DNA of 21,221 bases. It comes from an uncultured Collinsella sp. (GTDB taxonomy: Bacteria > Actinomycetota > Coriobacteriia > Coriobacteriales > Coriobacteriaceae). The stretch is from the NCBI GenBank assembly GCA_900543505.1, contig UQSB01000041.1:1-21221 (forward strand), read 5' to 3'. A program made the position numbers and the translations under genes. Positions 7,415-13,262 of this stretch are shown here, piece after piece (positions within the stretch are counted from its first letter, which is position 1; each line of letters begins with the position of its first letter). Under the pieces are notes generated by a model. The model was not told where the DNA came from. It made no database searches and was given only the letters and a program-made list of their open reading frames with translations.

Positions 7415-7420
7415 ATTGTA
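7415..7420 (-). promoter_or_regulatory. Candidate -10 element of the DUF1836 promoter
   Basis: TACAAT on the minus strand, 24 bases upstream of the start codon. The -35 region is poor (ATGCAA at 17-base spacing) and overlaps the candidate operator at 7432-7448. Confidence 0.45.
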
Positions 7421-7431
7421 TTCTAGGTTAT

Positions 7432-7448
7432 CTAGTTTTGCATACCAC
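7432..7448. promoter_or_regulatory. Second copy of the palindromic motif, in the DUF1836 promoter
   Basis: CTAGTTTTGCATACCAC matches the degV-upstream palindrome at 14 of 17 positions. A further CTAG (7423-7426) lies just beside it, giving CTAGGTTATCTAG at 7423-7435. It covers the -35 and spacer region, so bound protein would block or remodel the promoter. Confidence 0.5.
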
Positions 7449-7462
7449 ATAGTCGCCAAGTA

Positions 7463-7504
7463 AAAGTGGTTGGACAGCACATTGATGCACCGTCCAACCA
7501 CTTT
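7463..7504 (-). terminator. Terminator after trxB
   Basis: AAAGTGGTTGGAC (7463-7475) and GTCCAACCACTTT (7492-7504) form a perfect 13-bp stem with a 16-base loop holding an inner GCA/TGC pairing. On the minus strand it ends in TTTTAC. It lies 40 bases beyond the trxB stop and separates it from the DUF1836 promoter. Confidence 0.82.
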
Positions 7505-7544
7505 GTGTAAAGATAGCAACCTTACATAAGATATATTATCGTAC

Positions 7545-8483
7545 TTATCCGCGTAGGAAAGCGTATGAGCTGGTTGCCGCTATGGCTCCGTCCGAAACGG
7601 CGGTCACAACCTGGCGTAAACGCTTGGAACGGATATCGCCGGCTGCGAATAAGCCGGGCGTACGGGTAGCCATCGAATCGTCGGTGACAATGCCGCCGTC
7701 GGGAGCCAGATCGACGAGATGCTCAACCAGCTCGGTATGCGGCTGCGTCCCCGTAAAGACAAAGATGCCAAATGAGCCAGGTTCAAAGGACTCAGTGTGC
7801 ATTTCACCAGTCGCATTGTCCTTGAACGTAATGGTTGTGGGCATCGCTTCACCAGAAAGCTTAACAATACTAGTTTGGTACCTAACTGAAATGTTGTCCT
7901 TTGCAAGCACCTTATTCACAACGCCCTCGGGTGCACGGAACTGATCGCGACGCAGCACGATGGTCACGCTGCTGGCAATGTCGGAAAGGAACAGCGCCTC
8001 CTCGCATGCTGAATTGCCGCCTCCGATAACAAAGACCTGCTTGCCGCGGAAGAACATACCGTCACATGTTGCGCAATACGAAACGCCACGACCGCGATAC
8101 GTGTCCTCGCCAACAAAACCCGCAGGACGCGGTGTGGCGCCCATGCACGCAATGACGCTCTTGGCCGTTGTGTCACCCATATCATGATGGATGGTAAATT
8201 GAGCCGCATCGGCATCGTAGTCGACGCCTGTTACCATACTCCATTCAACCTGAGCCCCCAGGCCTTCAGCATGCTGTTGAAACCGCTCACCAAGTTCGGC
8301 ACCGCTCAGCAGCGGAATGCCAGGATAATTCTCAATCTCGTTGCTCGTGGCAATCTGTCCGCCGGACATGCCCTGCTCAAGAACGGTTGTCGTAAGATTG
8401 GCGCGCGCCGCATAAATGGCGGCAGCATAACCCGCGGGACCGCCGCCGATAATCGCAACATCGATTGTCTGATCGGTAATCAT
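7545..8483 (-). CDS. trxB: Thioredoxin reductase (FAD/NADPH)
   Basis: A 312-residue flavoenzyme that uses NADPH to reduce thioredoxin. IIGGGPAGYAAAIYAAR (11-27) is the FAD-binding fold, the redox-active disulfide is C137-x-x-C140 in GVSYCATCDG, VFVIGGGNSACEEALFL is the NADPH-binding GxGxxA region, and TPGLFAAGDIR is the C-terminal FAD site. Length is typical of low-molecular-weight TrxB. The ATG at 8483 follows GAGAGGA; a longer reading from 8558 adds 25 residues with no family match. No thioredoxin gene is adjacent. A divergent glycosyltransferase starts 118 bases away, so the two share a promoter region with no clear motif that I can identify. Confidence 0.95.
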   Translation of the reverse strand: MITDQTIDVAIIGGGPAGYAAAIYAARANLTTTVLEQGMSGGQIATSNEIENYPGIPLLSGAELGERFQQHAEGLGAQVEWSMVTGVDYDADAAQFTIHHDMGDTTAKSVIACMGATPRPAGFVGEDTYRGRGVSYCATCDGMFFRGKQVFVIGGGNSACEEALFLSDIASSVTIVLRRDQFRAPEGVVNKVLAKDNISVRYQTSIVKLSGEAMPTTITFKDNATGEMHTESFEPGSFGIFVFTGTQPHTELVEHLVDLAPDGGIVTDDSMATRTPGLFAAGDIRSKRLRQVVTAVSDGAIAATSSYAFLRG

Positions 8484-8601
8484 GAAGAGTCCTCTCGTCG
8501 AAACGTTGTCGTTCTTTGCGCTCATACCCAAATTTACGTGAACGTGACACTCATGCACTACAATGATAAATCCGTGTTACAACGTCGAAGGGGAGTTATC
8601 G

Positions 8602-9903
8602 ATGGATCAGACGCAGACGAGCGACGACGCTCCCCTGCTCACGCTTAGCACTCCCCAATCGGAGCAAACCACGCTCCTGGATCAGCAAAAACCTCTCGTG
8701 ACCATCGTGCACGCCTCGGTTGGCTCGGGCCACAAGGCCGCCGCAAATGCGATTGCGCAGGCATTCGACCTCATCCGCGGCACCAATGGTATCCCCGAGG
8801 ATGTTGAGATTGAAGTGCTCGATATCCTTGATTTTGGACGTATTAAATTCGACGGCAATAAGACCGCGGCTTCTTTTACGGGAGCCACGCGCCCCATTTA
8901 CGACCTGACCTGGCGATATACGCTTACGGGACATCTGCTCTGGGGTGGTGGCACGGCATGGTCGAGAATTATGTTCCCCGCCTTCAACGATTATATTCGT
9001 AGCCGCAGGCCCATAGCCGTGGTCGCAACGCACATCACAGCAGCCAATGTTGCCGTGGGCGCCCGCGTAATTACGGGTATCGATTATCCGGTCATCTGCG
9101 TACCGACCGACTACGAAGTCGAGGGATGGTGGCCCCACAAGGACACCGATTTATTCTGTGTTGCCAACGAATTTATGGCCGAAACGCTGCGTCCGCGCAA
9201 GGTGCTCGAGACAAAGATTCGCATTACCGGCATTCCTATTCGCGCCGGATTCGACACGGATTACGATCGCGAGGAAGAGCTAGCTAAGTTCAACCTCCCC
9301 ACCGACAAGACCGTCGTGCTGGTAATGGCCGGTGCCAGCTTGCCTCAACCGTACGTTCGCTTTCGCGCGGAGATGGACCGCACCCTCCCCTTCCTACGCA
9401 GCTTCGAAGACATGCACTTTGTCTTTTTGCCGGGCAAAGACACCGAATATGCCACCCGCCTCAAAACGCTCTTCGACGCCATGAAGCTCGAAAACGTCAC
9501 GGTTCTGGACTATGTCGATGATATGGCAGCGCTTATGCACGGCTGCGACCTGGCAATTCTCAAATCGGGCGGACTCACCGTCACCGAATGCCTGTGCGCA
9601 CACCTGCCGATGATCCTGCTGGGCAAGTCCTATGGCCAGGAAAAGGCCAACACCACCATGCTCACCGGCATGGGCGCCAGCATGCATGTCACCACCGCAC
9701 GAGAGCTCATCGTTACCCTACGTCACTTGCACGATCATCCCGAATCACTCAAAGCCCTACTCATCAACGGCGAAGTACTACGCCGCCCCCACGCAGCCGA
9801 AGACATAGCCATCGCCGCCATGGAGCTCGTAGGCAAACCCCAAAAGCGCAAACGAGCCTTCTGCCGCTTCTACTGGGGCGAAAAACCTGCGCATATCCGC
9901 TAG
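8602..9903 (+). CDS. MGDG synthase/UgtP-family glycolipid glycosyltransferase
   Basis: A 433-residue GT-B glycosyltransferase. The N-terminal VTIVHASVGSGHKAAANAIAQAF is the signature of monogalactosyldiacylglycerol synthase and of UgtP-type processive diacylglycerol glucosyltransferases. The C-terminal half has ILKSGGLTVTECLCAHLPMIL (about residues 324-344), the nucleotide-sugar binding region with GGLT-x-TE. These enzymes add glucose or galactose from a UDP-sugar to diacylglycerol at the inner membrane face, making glycolipids that can anchor lipoteichoic acid-like polymers; the exact sugar and acceptor are unknown here. The ATG at 8602 follows AAGGGGAG by eight bases and is preferred to the ATG at 8563. 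It is monocistronic; the downstream 450 bases hold only palindromes. Confidence 0.9.
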   Translation: MDQTQTSDDAPLLTLSTPQSEQTTLLDQQKPLVTIVHASVGSGHKAAANAIAQAFDLIRGTNGIPEDVEIEVLDILDFGRIKFDGNKTAASFTGATRPIYDLTWRYTLTGHLLWGGGTAWSRIMFPAFNDYIRSRRPIAVVATHITAANVAVGARVITGIDYPVICVPTDYEVEGWWPHKDTDLFCVANEFMAETLRPRKVLETKIRITGIPIRAGFDTDYDREEELAKFNLPTDKTVVLVMAGASLPQPYVRFRAEMDRTLPFLRSFEDMHFVFLPGKDTEYATRLKTLFDAMKLENVTVLDYVDDMAALMHGCDLAILKSGGLTVTECLCAHLPMILLGKSYGQEKANTTMLTGMGASMHVTTARELIVTLRHLHDHPESLKALLINGEVLRRPHAAEDIAIAAMELVGKPQKRKRAFCRFYWGEKPAHIR

Positions 9904-9920
9904 GCGATAGTCCGCTGCTC

Positions 9921-9988
9921 GGCGGGAGCCGCCCATATATCATTCCATGCTCAAACATTCTCGCTGCGCAGGGCGCACTAATCCCGCC
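9921..9988 (+). repeat. Partial copy A of palindromic repeat element
   Basis: Shares CATTCCATGCTCAAACATTC (9941-9960) and the following TCGCTGCGC with copies B and C but lacks their right half (the part with CGTGGAACGAT). Its flanks GGCGGGA (9921-9927) and TCCCGCC (9982-9988) are complementary, so it can still fold. Confidence 0.7.
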
Positions 9989-10089
9989 CGTTCGGGGCTC
10001 ACCCATATCATTCCATGCTCAAACATTCTCGCTTCGCTGCGCTCGCTGCGAAACTGCGCGTGGAACGATATGGGTGAGCACCGAACGGG
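9987..10089 (+). repeat. Full copy B of palindromic repeat element
   Basis: Arms 9987-10015 and 10061-10089 pair as 9 bp, one mismatch, 13 bp, one mismatch, 5 bp. The 45-base interior carries the conserved TGCTCAAACATTCTCGC and GCGAAACTGCGCG segments. The outer stem sequence differs from that of copy C although each is self-complementary. Confidence 0.8.
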
Positions 10090-10123
10090 AGGCTTCTTGC
10101 TTGTAACAAAATTATTCTTACTG

Positions 10124-10170
10124 GTTAGTTGATACGACAAAGGAACAGTTCCTTTGTCGTATCAACTAAC
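10124..10170. repeat. 23-bp perfect inverted repeat, possible bidirectional terminator
   Basis: Positions 10124-10146 and 10148-10170 are perfect reverse complements around one central A. T-rich DNA follows on the plus strand (TGTTATTAGATTATTTG) and TTTTG occurs on the minus side. It lies midway between convergent genes, so termination in both directions is plausible, but the stem is AT-rich and unusually long for that. Confidence 0.65.
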
Positions 10171-10248
10171 TGTTATTAGATTATTTGTTTCTACCTTCGC
10201 AGGCTCTAACTGGGGCGAACCCGGCGTAGCCGCTAGCAAGTAAACGTA

Positions 10249-10352
10249 GCTCACCCGTGGGAGGCCCCTATATATCGTTCCACGCGCAGTTTCGCAGCGC
10301 AGCGAGAATGTTTGAGCATGGAATGATATATAGGGGCCTCCCACGGGTGAGC
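10249..10352 (-). repeat. Full copy C of palindromic repeat element, inverted
   Basis: Arms 10249-10282 and 10319-10352 pair over 34 positions with a single G/T exception, leaving a 36-base loop. The interior, read on the minus strand, has the same TTCCATGCTCAAACATTCTC and GCGAAACTGCGCGTGGAACG segments as copy B. It ends six bases before the dut stop codon. Confidence 0.82.
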
Positions 10353-10357
10353 GGACA

Positions 10358-10801
10358 TTACAATACGCCGCTAGAACCGAAACCGCCGGCTCCTCGGTCG
10401 GTTTCGTCTAGTTCTTCTACTTCTATGAGGTTGACCGTGGGGACTTCTTGGATGACGAGTTGGGCTATGCGGTCGCCTTTATTGATTTGAATGTTAATGG
10501 AGGGATCCAGGTTGATGAGAATAACCTTGAGTTCCCCTCGGTAGTGGGCGTCGATGAGGCCCGGCGTATTGACTATAGACAGGCCCTGCTTGATGGCCAA
10601 GCCGCTGCGGGGCTGGACGAAGCCGGCGTAGCCATCGGGCAGGGCGATGGCCAGCCCCGTAGAGACCAGACGGCGTTCGAAGGGCTTCAGGACGCAGTCT
10701 TCGTTGGAGCGTAGATCAAAGCCGGCATCGGTGGGATGGGCGTATTTGGGAAGCTCGAGGGTGGGGTCGAGACGCTTTATGTTGACGGTAATGTTGGACA
10801 T
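10358..10801 (-). CDS. dut: dUTP diphosphatase (dUTPase)
   Basis: A 147-residue trimeric-type dUTPase that hydrolyses dUTP to dUMP and pyrophosphate, keeping uracil out of DNA and supplying dTMP synthesis. All five motifs are visible in order: I TDAGFDLRS, II PRSGLAIKQG, III NTPGLIDAHYRGELKVIL, IV GDRIAQLVI and V RGAGGFGSSG. Motif V at the C-terminus is complete, so the gene is intact despite the repeat six bases downstream. It starts four bases after the nrdR stop and is surely cotranscribed with it, placing dUTP control in the same unit as the ribonucleotide reductase repressor and, probably, the SOS LysM gene. Confidence 0.96.
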   Translation of the reverse strand: MSNITVNIKRLDPTLELPKYAHPTDAGFDLRSNEDCVLKPFERRLVSTGLAIALPDGYAGFVQPRSGLAIKQGLSIVNTPGLIDAHYRGELKVILINLDPSINIQINKGDRIAQLVIQEVPTVNLIEVEELDETDRGAGGFGSSGVL

Positions 10802-10805
10802 GGAA

Positions 10806-11249
10806 TCACCTTAGCTTGTCGAGCTCTTGCAGAAATTCATCGACGTCTTTGAAATCGCGGTAGACCGAGGCAAAACGGATGTACGCAACCTTGTCGATCT
10901 TGGCCAAGCGCTTGAGCACCATGTCACCCAACTCATGGGACGTGACGGCCGTCAGCGTGCGAGAGCGAAGCTCGACCTCGATGTCATCGATAATCTCATT
11001 GAGCTTCTTAGTGTCGATATCGCGCTTGATGGTGGCGCGCATCAAGCCGACAAGAAGCTTATTGCGATCGAACCGCTGCTTAGTTCCATCTGACTTAATG
11101 ACCTCGATAGGGTCCTCGCATCGCTCAAACGTTGTAAAGCGGTAGTTACACGAGCAACATTCGCGACGGCGCTTAATGGTGTTATTTGACTCCTGCATAC
11201 GGGAATCAACGACGCGGGTATGTGCCTTGCCGCATTTGGGACAGCGCAT
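10806..11249 (-). CDS. nrdR: Transcriptional repressor NrdR
   Basis: A 147-residue repressor of ribonucleotide reductase genes. An N-terminal zinc ribbon uses C3, C6, C31 and C34 (MRCPKCGKAH and RRRECCSCNYRFTTFE), followed by an ATP-cone (about residues 49-139) that senses ATP/dATP. Length and motifs are typical. The start is fixed by AGGAGG four bases before the ATG. Unusually, the start codon lies within the 3' arm of a perfect 12-bp inverted repeat (11244-11255 with 11276-11287), so initiation may be controlled by RNA structure. It follows the LysM gene by 51 bases; the order lexA, divergent LysM gene, nrdR is also found in mycobacteria. Confidence 0.97.
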   Translation of the reverse strand: MRCPKCGKAHTRVVDSRMQESNNTIKRRRECCSCNYRFTTFERCEDPIEVIKSDGTKQRFDRNKLLVGLMRATIKRDIDTKKLNEIIDDIEVELRSRTLTAVTSHELGDMVLKRLAKIDKVAYIRFASVYRDFKDVDEFLQELDKLR

Positions 11250-11287
11250 GGTACCTCCTCTTAAACGATAACAAGGGTACCATGCGC
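11244..11287 (-). promoter_or_regulatory. Inverted repeat enclosing the nrdR ribosome binding site and start codon
   Basis: GCGCATGGTACC (11244-11255) and GGTACCATGCGC (11276-11287) are exact reverse complements with a 20-base loop. In the minus-strand transcript the 3' arm contains the nrdR ATG and the last bases of its Shine-Dalgarno, while the loop carries the rest of it. Confidence 0.7.
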
Positions 11288-11300
11288 AGCGCGATAATGA

Positions 11301-11750
11301 TTACGAACGAGCAGGAACCTTAAGATGCGCACCGGCGGCGAGCGAACCATGCTCCAGATGATTGACGCTACGGATCATGTCGGAAGTCTCTTGCGTGGAA
11401 AGGCCTTCGATTGGATATTCTTCGGCAAGCGACCAAAGAGAATCGCCAGGCTGAACGCGAATGGTCTCGTAGGTAATGTTGGAAACGGACTCGGCATACG
11501 CGGCGTGACGAGCGCTAAAGACCGACATAGCGAGGACAAAGAAGAGCGTAAGCGCAACGGCGACGGCGACAATCGTCGGAACCTTCAGGGCAACGCGGGC
11601 CGGCGCGACTACAGCCTGCTGATTGCGCGCAGGCTTTACGGTCAAAGGCTGAAAGCCGGAGCGGCCACCCTGAACAACCGTAAAAGTGGGTTCTGCAGGC
11701 GTCTCGAGCTTAAGGGCGAGGTTTCCCTGGACCATATTCGTTACGTTCAT
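11301..11750 (-). CDS. Membrane-anchored LysM protein, probable SOS cell-division inhibitor
   Basis: A 149-residue protein with a cytosolic N-terminus, one membrane helix (about residues 56-79, VPTIVAVAVALTLFFVLAMS) and an extracellular LysM peptidoglycan-binding domain (about 95-147, TIRVQPGDSLWSLAEEY to LKVPA). It is divergent from lexA. That same position is held by YneA in Bacillus, DivS in Corynebacterium and the LysM protein ChiZ (Rv2719c) in mycobacteria, which slow division after DNA damage. Its promoter has a perfect TTGACA with a LexA box inside the spacer, so SOS induction is strongly suggested. Two adjacent ATGs are possible; the second (11750) has the better six-base spacing from AGGAG. 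No hydrolase domain is seen. nrdR and dut follow on the same strand. Confidence 0.85.
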   Translation of the reverse strand: MNVTNMVQGNLALKLETPAEPTFTVVQGGRSGFQPLTVKPARNQQAVVAPARVALKVPTIVAVAVALTLFFVLAMSVFSARHAAYAESVSNITYETIRVQPGDSLWSLAEEYPIEGLSTQETSDMIRSVNHLEHGSLAAGAHLKVPARS

Positions 11751-11820
11751 CATGTTCTCCTCTCGCGTGTTTTGCTGAGAACAGTTTTATCAAGCCGCGC
11801 GGACAAAAATGTCTAGCGCG

Positions 11821-11834
11821 AGAACGAATGTTCG
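11821..11834. promoter_or_regulatory. LexA (SOS) box 1
   Basis: AGAACGAATGTTCG matches the Gram-positive/actinobacterial consensus CGAACRNRYGTTYG at 13 of 14 positions. It lies about at the transcription start predicted for the LysM gene. Confidence 0.85.
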
Positions 11835-11839
11835 GTTAT

Positions 11840-11868
11840 TATTATCTTCGAACAGTTGTTCCTGTCAA
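11840..11868 (-). promoter_or_regulatory. Promoter of the LysM-nrdR-dut unit
   Basis: On the minus strand a perfect TTGACA (11868-11863) is followed after 17 bases by ATAATA (11845-11840), or after 18 bases by TAATAA. LexA box 2 fills most of the spacer. Confidence 0.7.
11849..11862. promoter_or_regulatory. LexA (SOS) box 2
   Basis: CGAACAGTTGTTCC matches the consensus at 12 of 14 positions. Its centre is exactly 28 bp from that of box 1. It sits between the -35 and -10 elements of the leftward promoter. Confidence 0.8.
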
Positions 11869-11876
11869 GCAAAATT

Positions 11877-11890
11877 CGAACATTTGTTTG
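11877..11890. promoter_or_regulatory. LexA (SOS) box 3
   Basis: CGAACATTTGTTTG matches the consensus at 13 of 14 positions, centred exactly 28 bp from box 2 and ending 23 bases before the lexA start codon. A weak lexA promoter may use TTGTTC (11856-11861) and AACATT (11879-11884), in which case boxes 2 and 3 cover both elements. Confidence 0.85.
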
Positions 11891-11913
11891 ACATGGGTAG
11901 AGAGGATGCCCTG

Positions 11914-12558
11914 ATGGCTCGCAAAATTACCAAGCGTCAGCAGCAAATTTACGACTTCATCAAGGAATATCAGCAGGAGAAGGGTTATCCGCCCAGCGTG
12001 CGCGAGATGGCTTCTGCCGTGGGCCTTTCCTCCCCCAGCACCGTGCACGCCCATCTCTCTGCCCTGGAGGCGCGCGGGCTACTCAAGCGCGATGCCACCA
12101 AACCGCGCGCCCTGGAACTCTTTAACGAGGATGGTTCCTCTGTCTCAATTTCCAAATCTGACGAGCCCACCGCACCTCGCGGAACGGTCTCGCTACCGCT
12201 CGTTGGTCGCGTCGCGGCTGGGATTCCCATTCTGGCAGAGCAGAATATCGAAGACACGTTTACTATCCCGACCGAAATCGCCACTGATCAGGGTTCCTTT
12301 ATCCTTGAGGTGCATGGGAGCTCAATGATCAATGTCGGCATCTTCAATGGCGATTACATCATCGTCCGTGAACAAAAGAGTGCCATGAACGGCGAAATTG
12401 TCGTGGCCATGATTGATGGTTCGGCGACCGTCAAGACGTTCTACAAGGAGCAGGGGCGTGTGCGCTTGCAGCCCGAGAACGACACCATGGAACCTATCTA
12501 TGCAACGAATCCCGTTATCCTGGGCAAAGTCGTCGGCTTGATGCGCCGGTTCTCGTAA
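11914..12558 (+). CDS. lexA: LexA repressor (SOS response)
   Basis: A 214-residue SOS repressor and self-cleaving protease. The N-terminal winged helix (residues 1-70) starts RKITKRQQQIYDFIKEY with recognition region PPSVREMASAVGLSSPSTVHAHL. The cleavage bond is A102-G103 (VAAGIP), the nucleophile is S137 (HGSSM) and the base is K174 (ATVKTFY), all intact. RecA filament, whose gene lies at the right end of the window, would trigger cleavage. The ATG at 11914 is chosen because GAGAGG precedes it and the protein then starts as LexA usually does; an ATG at 11893 directly abuts LexA box 3 and has no binding site. Three boxes upstream imply autoregulation. The stop overlaps the next gene's start (TAATG). 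Confidence 0.97.
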   Translation: MARKITKRQQQIYDFIKEYQQEKGYPPSVREMASAVGLSSPSTVHAHLSALEARGLLKRDATKPRALELFNEDGSSVSISKSDEPTAPRGTVSLPLVGRVAAGIPILAEQNIEDTFTIPTEIATDQGSFILEVHGSSMINVGIFNGDYIIVREQKSAMNGEIVVAMIDGSATVKTFYKEQGRVRLQPENDTMEPIYATNPVILGKVVGLMRRFS

Positions 12559-13262
12559 TGCAAAAACGCATAACCATCTTTGATACCGTCCGCGGGTTTA
12601 CGATGATTTCTATGGCAGGTTTTCACGCTTGCTATGATCTCGCCTACCTGTACGGCTGGGATATGCCTTGGTTTACCCAGACTGTCTTTCAAGACGTCTG
12701 GCGCGCCAGCATCAGCTGGGTATTTTTGTTTATCGCGGGTTGGATGTGCACGCTCTCACGCAACAATGCCAAACGAGCGGCTAAGTACGCTGCCGCAGCT
12801 TTGGTCGTCTGGATCGCAACAACGCTCGTATCGGTCGACGATTCAGTGAACTTTGGCATCATTTATTGCATGGCGGTGTGCACCGCGGTGGTTGCGTTCA
12901 CCCGTCCGTTACTCCAAAAATTACCGGGCTCATGGGGCATCGCAGCGTGCCTTGTTCTTTTTGCCCTAACCTGGGGCATTCCAAAGGCGGTCTACCCACT
13001 CCCCTACCTGGCATGGCTTGGATTCCCAGGCCCGGGTTTTGTTTCGGGAGATTACTATCCGCTCATACCGTTTGTCTTTATGTACCTTACCGGCTTTTTT
13101 GCTGCCCAAGCAGCACAAGCATCAAGTCTCGAAGCGCCAGCATGGGCATACGCCAATCCTATCCCGGCGCTCGCAGTCCTGGGTCGGCATGCCTTACCGT
13201 TCTACCTGCTCCATCAGCCAGTCATTCTAGGCGTGCTAGAAATCGTTTATTCCGTACGATAG
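12558..13262 (+). CDS. HGSNAT/DUF1624-type membrane protein (putative acyltransferase)
   Basis: A 234-residue multi-pass membrane protein. The start, RITIFDTVRGFTMISMAGFHACYDLAYLYG, is typical of the heparan-alpha-glucosaminide N-acetyltransferase catalytic-like family (DUF1624): a conserved D-x-x-RG followed by FHxxYDL. About seven hydrophobic helices follow, and the C-terminal LGRHALPFYLLHQPVILG resembles the closing helix of membrane acyltransferases. In bacteria the substrate is generally unknown; modification of a cell-envelope sugar is a guess. Its ATG shares one base with the lexA stop (TAATG), so it should be coupled to lexA and rise during SOS. Its 3' end overlaps the convergent hflX gene by 16 bases. 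No signal peptide or soluble domain is seen. Confidence 0.82.
   Translation: MQKRITIFDTVRGFTMISMAGFHACYDLAYLYGWDMPWFTQTVFQDVWRASISWVFLFIAGWMCTLSRNNAKRAAKYAAAALVVWIATTLVSVDDSVNFGIIYCMAVCTAVVAFTRPLLQKLPGSWGIAACLVLFALTWGIPKAVYPLPYLAWLGFPGPGFVSGDYYPLIPFVFMYLTGFFAAQAAQASSLEAPAWAYANPIPALAVLGRHALPFYLLHQPVILGVLEIVYSVR

Larger units (their letters stand above)
9904..10357. other. Convergent intergenic region made of large palindromes
   Basis: No gene is credible in these 454 bases between the ends of the glycosyltransferase and dut genes. Short ORFs here are by-products of the repeats, giving the same peptide MFEHGMI several times. The region contains a partial repeat copy (about 9921-9988), a full copy (9987-10089), an unrelated 23-bp palindrome (10124-10170) and an inverted full copy (10249-10352). 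Confidence 0.8.

Noticed and set aside
7391..7519. Longer DUF1836 protein beginning at 7519
   Set aside because: The extension crosses the trxB terminator and the promoter; GGAGG precedes the ATG at 7390.
9904..10357. Small open frames giving MFEHGMI-type peptides on both strands, or a CRISPR array
   Set aside because: The peptides arise from the inverted repeats themselves and lack ribosome binding sites. The repeats are long, few, inverted and irregularly spaced, unlike CRISPR.
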